In this document: positions 1 through 13,000 of the stretch, piece after piece
Layout of the letters: every line of letters starts with the position of its first letter
How positions within the stretch are numbered: the stretch's first letter is position 1
DNA from: Lagopus muta
Taxonomy: Eukaryota; Chordata; Aves; Galliformes; Phasianidae
Assembly (NCBI RefSeq): GCF_023343835.1
Contig: NC_064438.1
Span: forward strand, 13,683,077-13,747,076
DNA length: 64,000 bases
Reading direction: 5' to 3'
Notes under the pieces: generated by a model
Databases searched by the model: none
Told to the model about the DNA's origin: nothing
The model's input: only the letters and a program-made list of their open reading frames with translations
Translations under genes and position numbers: made by a program

Positions 1-334
1 TATTTGCCATTCTCTGTATTTCCATTGGGCATTTAAAACTTGAACAATTCTGCCCACAAGTTTTCAAGCTCATCGCTTTGAGCAGACTATCTCCTTTTCT
101 TCACATGCCTCCTCCTCTGTCCACTCCATGTGGCTTCCCTGTAAACCAGAGAATCATCTGGGGAGAGGGAACTTTGTGCCTGAAGTGCTCTAAGAGCATC
201 AGCTTTGGGAAATCTTTGCAAGTTCTCCTAATTTCCCAGGAGCTCTTGGCTTACACACCTAGTATCTGAAAAGGGTGGTGTGGGATGGGGCTGGTGTAGG
301 ATGAACCATGACTTACCTTCTTTTCTCTTGGCAG
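1..334 (+). other. INS: INS intron 2, 3' end (partial)
   Basis: The window opens inside the second intron of the insulin gene. The intron ends with a pyrimidine-rich tract and the acceptor AG at 333-334, directly before the C-peptide codons. The intron has phase 1: the first base of a Val codon lies in the previous exon, outside the window. This matches the known position of the second intron in vertebrate insulin genes. Open frames in this stretch look like chance. The first two INS exons and its promoter are not in the window. Confidence 0.9.
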
Positions 335-471
335 TGAGCAGTCCCCTCCGTGGTGAGGCAGGAGTGCTGCCCTTCCAGCAGGAGGAATACGAGAAGGTCA
401 AGCGAGGGATTGTTGAGCAATGCTGCCATAATACATGTTCCCTCTACCAATTGGAGAACTACTGCAACTAG
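335..471 (+). CDS. INS: Preproinsulin, last exon (C-peptide end and A chain)
   Basis: This exon encodes the C-terminal part of preproinsulin, the secreted pancreatic beta-cell hormone that acts through the insulin receptor. The reading starts in the C-peptide ([13 protein letters not shown]...), runs to a Lys-Arg prohormone-convertase site, and ends with the 21-residue A chain, which begins [11 protein letters not shown] and ends YCN, followed by TAG at 469-471. The four A-chain cysteines and the Asn at A21 are intact. His at A8 fits chicken and turkey rather than duck or goose. The B chain and signal peptide are encoded upstream of the window, so this CDS is partial at its 5' end. The start is set by the splice acceptor, not by an ATG. 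IGF2 lies about 17.6 kb downstream on the same strand. Confidence 0.97.
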
Positions 472-555
472 CCAAGAGGCCAGAAACGGGCACAGACATG
501 CACTTACTCTATTGCACCTTCAAAGCATTTAAATAAACCTTGTTGATCTACTGGA
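472..555 (+). other. INS: INS 3' UTR (end approximate)
   Basis: A short 3' untranslated region follows the insulin stop codon. Its 3' end is estimated as 15-20 bases after the AATAAA hexamer. A T/G-rich stretch lies a little further on (about 580-610), as expected for a cleavage/polyadenylation site. Confidence 0.8.
532..537 (+). terminator. INS: INS poly(A) signal AATAAA
   Basis: A canonical AATAAA lies 60 bases after the insulin stop codon, the short spacing typical of insulin genes. No other hexamer is needed to end the transcript. Confidence 0.88.
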
Positions 556-3500
556 AGACTTGGGCCATTTCATGTGTCCATGGTTTGTGTGTTCATTGTG
601 TCTGTGTACATTTCCTGGGGGACACCGCCGTTTGTTTTAGGGGTTGGCTGGCTGTACTCAGAGGAGGCAGTTTTAAATGGTCCTGGAGCCACCCATTGCT
701 TAACACCCAAAGTAGCTTCGAGGGAGGGAAGAACAGCCTGAGCATCCCCTACCCTCAGTCCCTGGTGGACGAGGCAGAAGGGGAGGAAAGCACTGAGAGA
801 AACTTCTCTTTCTAGGGAAATGTTACTGGGAACACATGCAAAAACATCACGCTGGTCAGCTTCCTGCAGTTCACAGCCTAAATACAGTGAGGTGGCCAGG
901 AGACGGAACTTCCTCAGTTGTGTAATCAGAACAGTACTGATTAAGCAAAGAATTAAGTCACCTATGAACTGCAACAAGAAGAATCATGGCCAAATGCCAC
1001 AACCAATTTATAAAGTGTGTCCAGTTCTCCCTTTTTCTCATCAGAGGCCTGGGCAGAGTTCTTACTATGGGACATGCCTGCTATCCACAAGTATTTGACA
1101 AATCAGATGCAGAAAGCAGATTTTGACCAAAAAGAGTTCTGTTGAGCTGTCTGCCACCAGTGCAACTTCCATCACTGTTGATGCTCGGGGCTGTGCTTTG
1201 TGTATATCGGTCCTGGACCAGATGCTTGCCCTCCATGACTGCCTTCTGCTTTCCCTTGCTGCCAACAATCATTTCACACCGCAAATTTCCTCTCTCTTTT
1301 AACCAAATATTTGCAGAAGCCCTGAAATTTGTCAGAAACAAAGCACCTCCAGGCACTCAGACAGGCAGGATTATTGAGAAGCTGATGCACGTGGCTTCAA
1401 ATTCCTCTCATGTTTTTGCACCTGCAAGCCCAAATTTTGCTCTTCTGTCCCAAAGAAAAGTCACTCTGAGCTCACAGGCAGAAAAGAGGTTCTGTAGTTG
1501 GGCCCACTTGCAGGGTCTGGAGGGAAAACAGATTCAAGAGAACCAGCACTTGCTGTAGATCATGAGGAATTGGTCTCCTTCACAGCTGCAAATCCAAGAC
1601 TTGATAGAGACACTGGGATTTGTCCTGCATCATAGAGGACAAAGATCCCGGACTAAATAGCCAGAGTCTGAAGAAAGCAAGTAAGCAGAGAGGTTCTTTT
1701 GTGATGAGACTGAGACTTGCTACTGCAAATCTGAGATTTCCATCTCTAACCCCTGCCAAAACTGTACAGGTCTAAATGATGGCAAAAGATGGGAGTAAGA
1801 GGAACTGAAGAGAAAGAGGTGGTGTAGGAGATGACATTGTCTCAATGACTGCCATACTCATATCAGCACTTGCCCAGGTAAGAGTCATCGAATCCTAGAG
1901 GGCTTACTGAAATATTTGTCTCAACACATTGGTAACAAATAGAGAAACATCTAGGATGGGTTGTCCTATTTTAGTAGTTTTGGGGTCCCAGACCATAGCA
2001 TGGGAATACATCCAGCATACCTATAAAACACGAGTAAGAAAGACTAAGCACACATTTGCCATCTGGTTCTGCTAAGCCAAAACCAGCTTCCATTGGAAAG
2101 AAGCTGCAAAAAGACAAGCTTTGGAGGCTGCTGCTACAGCCCAGGGAGCAAGGCTCCAGCGAGGACAGCTGGTTGGAGATGCCCAGCTCGTCCCCTGCCC
2201 TCTGCTATTGTTTGGTTTGCTTGCTTGTTTGTTTGCTTTTCTTCTGAATGCTCTCAATTAGGACTTGTTGGGAAATTGCAAATGCCACGTTTTTAGCTGG
2301 AAAATGTTGATTCATCAACATCAGCACTTCCTGCAGGACTGGACCAGTTTTAGCAAGGCTGGATTAAATAGGAGGAAGGGTAGTTTGGGCACTGTACAGG
2401 TCTATGGGAGCTGCAGGTAACTACTCTGCTGGCATTGCAGAGGGGATTTCATCCTCCATGCCCCACTGGTAAGACCATGCACTAAACCACCAGGATCTGG
2501 GCTACCCCAGGGTGGACTCCCTTCTTCCACTGAAAAACAGCAGGAGGTTTGAGCAAATGCAGAGGGGGAACTGTTTTGAAAGCTCAAGATGGAATGGGAT
2601 GGGGTAGGACACACTGGGTACCCATTTGGTGACCCACCCATGACGGCAGATGGTGGCCATGCTGTGCCATTCCTCCGCCTTTGTGCATCCTAGGACGAGA
2701 AGGCAGCAGGTCTCTTATTCCCTTCATCCCCAAAGTAAGAACCATCCTGTGTGCAACATATGGTGGGAAGCGCAGGAGAAAACACTGCATCAATTTAAAA
2801 GCTGTAGAAAATCTCAAATGAAAAAGCCCTTCTGTAGACACTTTGCTTTTTCAGAACTGAAAATAACATAAAGGACTTGGACAGGGTCAGCTCTTTGCTT
2901 TTTAAGAGCGTCAGTGACGTGAAGGCCAAAGGAGAACAAAGGTGTTTTTTCCCCTCTTTCTGCCACATTGGGGAAGGAAGCCTGAAAGCAATCCTAGGTG
3001 ACATTCTGCACTGGAGCACACAGCTCCTCGCCTTGAAAACATGACATTGTTAGATGGCTTGGGCTGCTGCACAGCCCTTCACCCCTGAAACAGAGGATGG
3101 GCAGCACTGTGAAGTGCCATTCCTCGCAGCATTTCTTTATAAAGCCTCCTGTGCCAGCAGATGTGCTGTGGAGAAGCCAGATCTCCCGAATTCCTGAAGG
3201 AGAAGTGACTCAGGGACAGGGAATGCTGCTTCCATTGACCTCACTCCCTTCTCCTCCTCCCACTGGGGCTTTGCATTGTGATCTTTGGGAAGTGAATGCA
3301 TCCAAGCCCTGTTTTTTTCTGACTCAGCAGTTGCTTTGAAGTGATTTTTTTTATTTTATTTTTTGCGGTAGCAGTGGGGCATCATGCCCAGCTAAAATAT
3401 CTTGGCTCCGTTGTTCCTTGCAACAAACTTCCAAAGGTCTCATGCTAGCGGTGAAGGGCAATTTGAAGAGAATGCAAATAAAGGCTTCGCTTCATTCATG

Positions 3501-6500
3501 CTGGTTGAATAGAGAATTGAAAGCTGAGCCGCGGAGGGGATTGCAAGACAAATTCTTCGGGCTGTGGAGCTGTTAACACTGCCCAGAAAAGAAAGGACCG
3601 AAGTTGCCCCTGTTTCCTGAACATTTCCCGACACGGGCTCTGGTTTTGAGGAAAAGGAAGAGATTCCTGCAGGAATGGCAATGGATCCAGGCCCAAGCAG
3701 AGCTGCTGTGAGATGTGCAGTGGCCGGATGGCAGCATGTGGTCACCAACAGCATCCTTGGGGTGGCTGGTTGGGCTGCACTGCCATGTCTTATCTGGAGA
3801 AGAAAAGACTGCCACTTTCCTCGAGTTAATCTGACTGTATTATTTCCTTTTCTAGGGTAGAAGAATGCTCTCTTTCACCCTCCAAACTGACAAATTCATT
3901 TTATGTAAGAAATAGCCAGAGTACACCAATGTTCCCTCTGATTTAGACCAACCTTGCCAAAGAGACCTATTCTCAACAAAACATAGCTGCTCTTCCTTCT
4001 CCTTTCACCTTGGGCGGGAAGAAAGCTTCAGGTCAGGCTATAAGTCAATCTGGGAAGTCACTGCCAGCTCATTGTCACTGGGTGAATGATCCTACGGGAG
4101 GGCAGCCAGCTTTTTTGGAGTCTGATGCCAGGCTGGGTCCCGCATCCCTGCAGACCTGTTGAGCAGTGTGGGTGGGAGCAGAGCCAGGACAATAACAGGA
4201 AGCTAAGCAAGCCCATAGGAGTGCACAAGGAAATGATCTGAGCCTTCATCCTTTCCCTCCATCCCCAACCAGCTTCAGGGACATGGACAAACATTTTGGG
4301 CTGCACAGAGCTCCTTTCTTTTCCTGAAAGAGTTGGCCAAAATATGGCTTTTTTTTTTTTTTAAACTTATTTTTATGCCCAGTAAATATCAGGATTTCCA
4401 GGATGCACATGGTTTCTCTTGCTAAAATTTCCCACTAAATGTTTTCCCATTTTGGAAGAAAATGGATAATGGAAATGAATTTGGCTTTTGATTTCCAGGT
4501 TGTTGTTATTTGGCCTTTTTAATGGTGGATTTTTTTTTTTATTTTATTTTTTTTTAGGGGAAGGATATTTTACAGAACTGCCAATTTCTGGAATGTAATT
4601 TTTTTTTATCAGAAAACAGCGCAGCTTCCTCTTTTCTAATCAGAAAACGGAAAATCAAATATAAATGACACCACCCGCCTCTTGTTGACAATAAACCATT
4701 CTGTGGAAGTTCCAATGGAAACATTTCTCAACTTGTTATCCTTTCTTTTTTTTTTTGCATTTGTCAGAAACCTCATCCTCATCACCGGGGGCTGCAGATG
4801 CACTGCACACCCAACCTTTTGGTTTTTCCTATCTGGTATGTGAGCATTGCAGGAGATTGTTGAAAATTACCCCCAGTAAATGCTCTCTTGGCTCCTGCTT
4901 GATTTTGGTGGTGAGTGAAAACACAGTGAAGCAGCTGAACTCCTCATCTACTCCTAGTGAAATCACATATGGTGCACAAACTGCAGTTAAATTGGATGGG
5001 GTTTTTTTTGGTCATTTTCTAAGTGCCTGCAAGCTAAGAGTGGCCATGCTTTTCCAAAAGCTGACACTTTGCCTTGAAATAATGAGTTTCAGCCCCTAAA
5101 AGAGGAAAAAAAAAAAGTGGGAAGTGCTCCTCCAACAGCTCTTCTGCGTCTGTGAGATTACTGACCTCACCCTAAGGACACTGAGTGACACTGAGCACTT
5201 ATGCCATTCTAATCTTCCCTTAAGCTTTTAGCTGCAGGTCCCCCAGTGTCATTTTTGAGATGCTTTCCCTTAGTCCTCACCCTGTGCAGAGGTGCTTGAG
5301 GTTGTTGCTCTGGCTGTGCATTCCATTCAAGAACATACGACCAGGAGCAACTTTCTAGTCATTCACGTCGGCCCTTGCTGTCCATCATTGCACCTTCTCC
5401 ATCGCCAAAAAGGCTATTAGCATCCCAGTTTCTTCCTAAAGCAGCTTTGGTTTCTGGAGCCTTACCCAAGGAATTTGTCTCTCCTGTTGGACTTTGCAGT
5501 CCTCACGATCTGGAAAAGATCCCAAGGTTTCACATATCTGTCCAGAGCATAGCAATTACCCATGGCTCTGTCACCAAAATAGGGCACCACAAAAATGCTG
5601 GGAATCTGCTAAAGCCGGATCCCTGCCATGGCTTTCCTTCCCCCCTGCAGTTCTCTAGGAGACAGGCTGCCAGGAGACAGTGCATAGGGCAGCTCAACTC
5701 TGCATCCTGCACCTCTGCCTGCATATGTGTGGGATGTGGTACAGTGGCACGGGGCATGGCAAGCAGCACCAGGGACACCCAAAAATGCTGGAGGGAGCAA
5801 GTAAATCCAGACAGTGTAAGGTCAGAGAAAATCCTGCTGGAGCTCAGCATGTCATGTTGGAGCAATGATTTGCATCAAGGCCGTGGAGTAGAGCAGCGAG
5901 AAGAGGCTGGAATGCTGCAAACATATTGTCTGTCAACTCCAGTTGTGATGCTGGCCGAGACATGGAACAGTTGACCAGTTCTTGCAGGCATCTTGAGCAA
6001 TGGCAAGTTGGTTTGCTGCTATTCCTGCTCTGATCTTTGTATTAAGTAGTATTTCTCCAATGTGACTCATCTTCTTGAAACCCCAGGCTCCTGAAGAAGT
6101 CCAACATGTGGGCATCTGACTTGGGACACCATGGGTGCCTGCGTCTCTCCCAGCCCCCTACTCGTTCCCCATGGAAAGGAAGATTTGCAGTGAAGGAATT
6201 CTGGTGAAGAAGGAGAAGCTGCAGGAAGCTCCTTAGAATGAACAACTACATTTTGTGCCGATTTTCCACCATGGAGGGGCTGTGACTTTGCATTGCTTGC
6301 TGTGATATCAGGTAACTCATCTTTCTCACTAGCTACAGAGTGAAAATGCTGGCAGGGTGGAAATTCAGCATTATAAGCAAAAGCTATCAGCTCTGCTACA
6401 GCATAAAACCGTAACATCTGGATTTTTGTGAAACATCAAGAGAGGACATCCTGAATCTGAGGTGCTCCCTTTGGCGCATTCTTCAGTGGGCACATCTCAG

Positions 6501-7078
6501 CACACTAACTGCAGGTTCAGCTCTGCTGAGAAACCATCTAAAGGGAAATTTTTCCTTGGGTGTAGCACATGCCTATGGAGTGCTTTGGGCTGGTTAGGTA
6601 TGCATTTTTGAGCCAGCAATACTCCTTTGAGCATGCTTAGGGTTAGGTCCACAATAACCAAGCATCCATCCCCAAAGAAAATCTTCCATCTCACCCTGAC
6701 TCTGAAGGACTTCCAGAGCACAGGCACATATATCCTGAATAGAAATACTAGCATTTCAAGCAAAGCTGGGATACCTCCCCACATCTCATTACTGCTGGGT
6801 CAGTGCCCACACACAAAGCAGCAGAGTCCTGGGGCTTTGGAAAGTCGACCACCAGCTTTTTCCGTCTCTCCATCATATAGGTATTTGGGATTATACGCCT
6901 TGCATTTGGAAACCATGTCAGGAAACTTTGGTTCAGGCTGAGTCTGGACCGCACGCTGTTGGCCCTTCTTGCCCTACAGTCAAGGACAGGGGCATTGACG
7001 TCCCGCAGTGCGTCCCACAGGTGGCACCTGCCCTGGGTAATCTATTCAGCGTGGATGTATGGTTATGAAATATTATTT
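556..7078. other. INS-IGF2 intergenic region, proximal part
   Basis: No gene is supported here. Open frames are short or overlap on several strands, with no family resemblance and no convincing splice-site pairs. The longest (5375-5974, + strand, 199 codons) has no recognisable domain. The stretch contains short A/T homopolymers around 4350-4365, 4530-4555 and 4745-4757. No clear transposon was recognised. A human-type INS-IGF2 read-through transcript cannot be judged from sequence alone. Confidence 0.6.
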
Positions 7079-7081
7079 TAG

Positions 7082-7095
7082 CCAGCAGAGGGAGC
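7082..7095 (+). promoter_or_regulatory. Candidate CTCF binding site
   Basis: CCAGCAGAGGGAGC fits the CTCF core consensus CCASYAGRKGGCRS at 13 of 14 positions; only the C at position 12 is A. It lies between INS and IGF2, where an architectural or insulator site would make sense. Binding is inferred from the motif alone. Confidence 0.45.
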
Positions 7096-9999
7096 GCTCA
7101 GTGCTTCAGACCAGGACAGTTCGGGAAGCACAGAGAAAAACATCTGAAACCCTTATCAGGGCAATAGGAGCTGAAATAAAGGTTGTGCCTGGATTTGGGC
7201 TGGGGATGCTCTGCTACAGCATAACAGGGCACAGACCTGCTGGGAAACCCTCTGGAGATCTCTGGTATGTGGGCGAGTATCCCCCAAGTGAAATCTGCTC
7301 TATTAATTCAGGTCTGTGTTTGGGCTTTTACAGATGCCCACCTGCCAAGTATTTAAGGTAGAGCTGCATTCAAATTTAGGACAAATAGAGTGACACACAG
7401 CTAATTTGACTTCAGTGAATTTAAAGACTTATCAGCTGGCAGGATCTGTAACAGTCTCCTGGCTTAGGAAAAGGGTCTCAGTTATTCTCCAGTGAAGTGC
7501 CTCAGCAGTGGAGGGATCTCTCTGTTCACACACGATAATAGAACTATAATTAGTTACCCAAATGTACATCAGTCCCATCCTCTCCTAACCAGTCAGATCC
7601 CCCAGGTGCTTAAATGAAATCTACTCAAGCAAAAAGGGGCAATTTGGAAACTTGTCTCTGTGCACATCAGTGATTAGAAGCCATGTAACAAAGCCAGGTG
7701 TCTGTGGGATTGAGCTAAGGCAAGCCCACGAGGGGATGCTGATGTGGATCAGATAAATATGTCACAAAAGCAGTGGCAAAGCAAAGACCTGAGAGCAGAA
7801 GATCTCATCATGCTGTGTCTGGGGGCATTTCCTGCAGACACCACACACGTTCCAGTTAAATGAGCACAGCCTTGGGCAGATTAACACCCCTTGCAAAGCC
7901 TGATAAAAAACAATGAGCTGCATGCTCAATGCAAAGTACATCAAGGATGAAAGGGAACTGGGGAAGAAGCAGAAAGGAGCAGCAGGGATGACCTCACCTG
8001 CCTGAAACCTACCTTGCTGCCAGGGAGTAAGGCAGCTTACTGCACTGTGATTAAAAACAATAAGAGTAGGAGAGATGTTACTCCAGAGGAAACAGATGTG
8101 AGAAAGCTCCCTGTGGTGCACAGCAGCCAAATGCATGATGGGAGCTAGAAACTGAAGTCAGACCCAATGCAATAAAAAGGTTTCTCAATAAGCAAGAGGC
8201 ACCTACCAGTGGGATGGTTCAGCTGTTGACACAGGAGACTTGCATTGCTTGCATGGAGCCTTTTAAATGGGAGCTGATTGCTCACCACAGCATTAAATGC
8301 TTGTTCTGGCAGCAGCTGTGGGAAATCCTGTGGCCCTTTCATCAGTGAAAAATCTCTCCTACTGTTACCTATGCTCACTATCAGCATAAGATACTTTCTG
8401 CTTTACACAACTACATTAAGTGCTGATTTCTACTCCTGTCTTTTAGACGGTAATATCTTGACCCAATGATGCCTGGCATGTCCACCTTGTAGCCACTTAA
8501 CATAAGATCTAAGAGGAGAAATTGTGCTTATTTGTGATGTGGACAATTCCAAAACACAAGGCTGCCTTGTTTACAGCAAGCTGGGAATGGCAAGTGCTAA
8601 CACCTGCAGATTGGCTGGGTGTTGAGCACCTAATGGCTGAGTGCTGAGTTTGGTGACTGGGGCAGAATCAGATGATTTCCATATCTCTTTGGCAGTGGCA
8701 GTTTTGGGGTGATACCTCTCCCTTGGCTATAATGCTGCGTCTGTGTAGCAAAGCCTGCCTCGCAAGTCTTGCTTGGACTGTGTCTGATGGCCAAAGAACA
8801 TCTTCCTTGGATAGCCCAGTGGAGATGTGGGCACCAGGCCTTGTGCCATGCTTGTGTTCACACTAGTGGAGCTTCTGCAGCAAACCTCATTGCAGTAGCT
8901 GATTCTGCCCAGTGTTGCAATCTCCTGCCCCTTCTCCAGGATAGCCAGGTTTGGGCTCTCTCCTTCCTGTCATCTGCAGAAAAGCAGAGCAAATCCTCCA
9001 AAGCAATTGCTGAAGATCAAGTTTTCTACTTTTAGCTGTTTTCACTCCTGAGATCAGAACCTGACATAGTAACACCCAGAAAATCTTAGTTTTAGAATTA
9101 CTTCATTTAAAAACCAAGAACCAACATCCCAAGCCAGTTGTTTAGATTAAAATAAAATCTGTCCCACGTATTCCACCTCCCTTCCCTGGGAGATTGCTCC
9201 CTATCTGGGTGTGGAAGAGCATCTCAAAAGTGGGAGAAAAGGCTTTTAGTGATTCATCTTCTACTTTGTATACCCCAACAGTGTTGTTGTTGCTTTCAAG
9301 TGGGTCTCCAAGGCAGCAAGGGCTGGGAGAAAGCAGCTGTAAAATGGGCATCATACACCTGAGACAGGTCTGTGCCTCTCCTTTGTATAGGTGCAGGAAG
9401 GGGGACCCCTGGGAACACTGTCCTCCCCAGCACAGGTGTGGTTTGGGGCAGGACTTGGGATAGGGTCTCAACAGGATTTGGGATGGGAGCTCTTGAAACT
9501 CTCTGGTGACTCAGGCAAATCAACACCTAATGATGACACTTGTGTTTGTAAGTTAATTCCTCTAAAAGTCTCCTGTAGGATATGCCTGCTATCTGTTGCT
9601 AGATTTTTCTCTTTTTCCTTATATAACATGCAAAGACAATGGAATTCAATCTATCTTTCAAAAGCATCTTTTTTTTTCCTTCTTTCCTTTTGATTAGATT
9701 AGTGCAGAAGAGGTTGTTCCAGTCTGGCACCTCTTGCAGTTACTGTTATTGTTTTGACTATAAAACACCCGTGTGATCTGTACATACTTGAAATGGTTGC
9801 TTTTAATGAAAACTAAAAATAATTTAAAAAAATCTTTAAAAATTCCAAACAATTCACTTCCAGGCCAAAAAAAAAAAAAAAAAATCTTCTTGTTCGCCAG
9901 GATCTACCTGCTGGACTTGGAAGGCTCAGCACAAAACCCACCTGGAAGAAATCAAATGAGAGGCAGGTTTGCAACAGGAATGCAATTGCCATGAATATA
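7096..9999. other. INS-IGF2 intergenic region, middle part
   Basis: No gene or clear regulatory element is recognised. An A18 tract lies at about 9867-9884. A short piece at 9336-9355 resembles the MIR SINE phrase for the AAAATGGG region but is too short to call. The sequence is otherwise unique-looking, with moderate GC content. Confidence 0.55.
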
Positions 10000-10000
10000 A

Positions 10001-10058
10001 TCTTAGAATCTGAGGAGTTGGATGGGATCTCTGGAGATCACCTATTCCACTTGCTAAT
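10001..10058 (-). mobile_element. Degraded CR1 LINE 3' tail (antisense)
   Basis: The stretch resembles the reverse complement of a CR1 3' end: a degraded TAGAATC motif, then GTTGGATGGGATCTCTGGAG and a poorly kept tail phrase. CR1 is the main avian non-LTR retrotransposon and usually survives only as 5'-truncated 3' ends. This copy is old and short. Confidence 0.55.
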
Positions 10059-13000
10059 CACATTCAGGTATTCACAGTCCTACTGAGGCTCAGTGCAGCC
10101 ACCTCTCATAGCTGGGGATGTCCTAATCTGGGGTCTGCAAAAGGCAACTGATTTCCACTGATCTTTGTATTGTCTCACCAAAAGATTTTTGTACAAGTAT
10201 TTTAACTATTTTCCAGCTAAAACAGTGCCAGGAGGTCTGGGGACCTTCCTCCTCCATCCTGGCCATGTATTTTTCTCTGCTTCTGATGCTGCTTTTGGTA
10301 AGGGATGGATGAAGCTCACTGGGATGGATGAATCACACTCAGCTTTCACGGTTTGAGGCATTAAGTGGTTCTTTATGGGGTTAAGCAACATTTCGCCCTC
10401 CAGACACTTCCCTGCAGCTTTTCAGCACATCTGCTCCTGCAGGGCCATGTCAGTAAGAAGATGTGCTGAGGGCTGCATACACCTTAAATTTAAGGTGTGA
10501 AATGCCCAGGGACCCTCCAGTCATTCCCAGAGTGAGCTCACCCCTCCATCTCTTTAAGGGAAACCAGTTGACATTATTGAGCACATTTCTCTAACCAGAC
10601 AACTGCTGATTGTGTTCCGTGAAGCTGAAGACATCACAGAGCCTCCCAGATGCTAATGGAAGAGCACACCATCGTCCCACCATCACTCCAGCAAGCCTCA
10701 GCAATCATGCTGCCTGTCCACCCCCCAAGAAAACACATTTATTTTCTTGCAGCCCACGGTGGTGCTGGGATAGTTCAGGCTGGAAAAAGGCCACCATAGT
10801 CAGGAGAGGACCAACAGTTGCCAGGCTGATGACTGGCTCCTTTGCCAACACCTGCCGTTTGCAAGCAACACTTTTTCCAACAGAATCCTGTAAAATACTT
10901 TTTATGAAGAACCGATAGGAAATGTTGTGGGGGAGGAAAAAAAAAAAAAGCCTAAACTTTTCTGGAAGTCTTCTTAGTCATTGCCTTTTTCCATTTGTAA
11001 AACTTTCCAGATTAAAGCCTCACACCCCACCTTTACTTTTTCTTTTCTTTTCTTTCTTTCTTTTTCTTTTTTTTTCCAGCTAAAACCAGCTTTGATTAAA
11101 TACAAAATCAATACAGCTGCTCAGCTCCTTGGGCTGCTGAGCTGGAGCAGAGGACCTGGCTCCCCATGGTGCTGCTGCATCTCATGGGCTTTTCCAGGAG
11201 AGAGATCCCAGTGGCTGGAAGCCCAGCAAAACATGGGGTGGCTTGCAGCATGAGCTCCATATATGCACATACAGAGCACACAGGGGAAGGTTCATGGGGA
11301 AGGGGGGGGGGGGGTGTCTCCTTCAGACGTAGACATATCTTGCACTGCAGTTTTCTTTAAACTGTGGGGAAGTTGGATTAGGTGAGGAATTCCACAATTT
11401 CTTAGCTTTTCAAATAACATGTCTGCGATATCACTCAGCCTGACCTGTGCTCCCACCTGCCTTGGGAGCTCAGTTAACCCTTTGCCCATTGATTTCGGGG
11501 CTTCATGGAGGGCTGAGAACACATGGCCACACACACGCTCAGGCTGCCGACACATCGGATTAGCACCTCTGATGCTGAAAGCAAGCAAAGTCCACCCTGT
11601 TCAGAGTCTGCCCACCATAAACACACACAGGGAATAGAAACCTCTTTAGACCTTCTCCAGCTCCTTCCTGGGCTTATGCCCTAGAGCAGGTATAGAGATG
11701 TTCAGGATTGTGCCTGTGCTTCCCATCACTCTGTGTCATTCCTCTTAGGATCTTCCAGATGCTGAAGCACACCAAGGATTGGTGTATCCCAGTAGGAGTT
11801 ATCTTCAGCTGATGAAGAGGAGACGTGGAGACAGCAAGTGAGTCACCCCAAGTGGCATCACTGAAATGGGGACAGAAATAGGGGTAGCATTTGAGTCACC
11901 TGCCATTTGGCTCTACCTACTTAGCCAAGAACTCTCTACCCCCTCAGCACAAAAATACATGCGTGCACACACGTGCTATGTGAGCCCACTATGTGCTCTT
12001 TTTAAAAGCTATATGTATATTTTTGTGGGGGTTACTTGCCTAGTAATTAGCAATTAGATTAGGGTACGCACCCTATGAAGTCTCCTGCTCCAGGAGCACT
12101 GGGACATCTACAGAGCCATTGCATTTCTGTCCACAGACCTTTCCTCCTTGCTGACATGCAACCAGCACCATGAGAAAGCTTTCCCTATCACACAGGATCA
12201 CACCATACCTATTTGCACTGTGATACTACCTGGAGATCTCAGCCCCACCTACAGACCACTCCTTGAGGGTCAAATAACCCTGATGGTCAACAGGAGACCA
12301 TAGAGGTGAGGCTTTTGAATATGCACAGTCCCAATGGTTATCATGTCCCAGAAGCTCACCCCAGCTCTCCCCAAACCATCCCTACACACTTCCAACCCTT
12401 AAGGGGTGCACTGCTGTTCCCTCTGTCCTGAGGTGAATATCCCCTGCTAAGTGGGGATGGTGACACCACCACCGCTACCTTTCCCTGTGCCCCCAAGCCC
12501 ACCCTGGCTGGGAGCTGGCTCAATGCAGCATCCTCTGCTCCGCCGGCGCCGTGCTGCTCTATCGCCACATTTCTCAGCGGTAGAGTATAAACATTTCCAG
12601 GGAAGTGCACTTAGTGTAAATTTGTTTGCCAAGTGCTGTTGCCTCCCCTCCTGGGTTATGATTGTGAACGTTTTGGTTGAGCCGGAAAACAAATCACCCA
12701 CCCCATTCAGTGCACACCTCCTGGTCTCCCGTGAGGGTGTCCGTCACCCCTGGCATGGGCAATGTGTTCTGGGATATGTGTCCCCATGTTATCTGCAGTG
12801 GGGACCCTACTGCAAAGTCCCACACAACTGCTTCCAGCTGTAGGCTCAGTAGGATCAGTTCCAGCAAGATCAGTCCCAGCCCCTAAGGAAGCAAGGCAAA
12901 GGGGAGAAGATGTATTCTCACACCTAAATGATGGACGAGGATGCAAAACATAAGGAAAATAAGTGACTTGCCCATAGCTGCAGCAGAGGGAGGCTGTGCA

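Noticed and set aside
280..334. Start of the insulin exon at an upstream ATG in the intron
   Set aside because: The ATG reads through the splice acceptor; the C-peptide continues from the previous exon, so the acceptor sets the boundary.
1885..1930. Possible CR1 tail (TCATCGAATCCTAGAG)
   Set aside because: The motif after it does not follow the CR1 tail; probably chance.
5375..5974. 199-codon open frame between INS and IGF2
   Set aside because: No domain, no signal or membrane pattern, overlapping open frames on the other strand, and no splice or promoter context.
9336..9355. Possible MIR SINE piece (TGTAAAATGGGCATCA)
   Set aside because: The match is about 16 bases with no flanking support.
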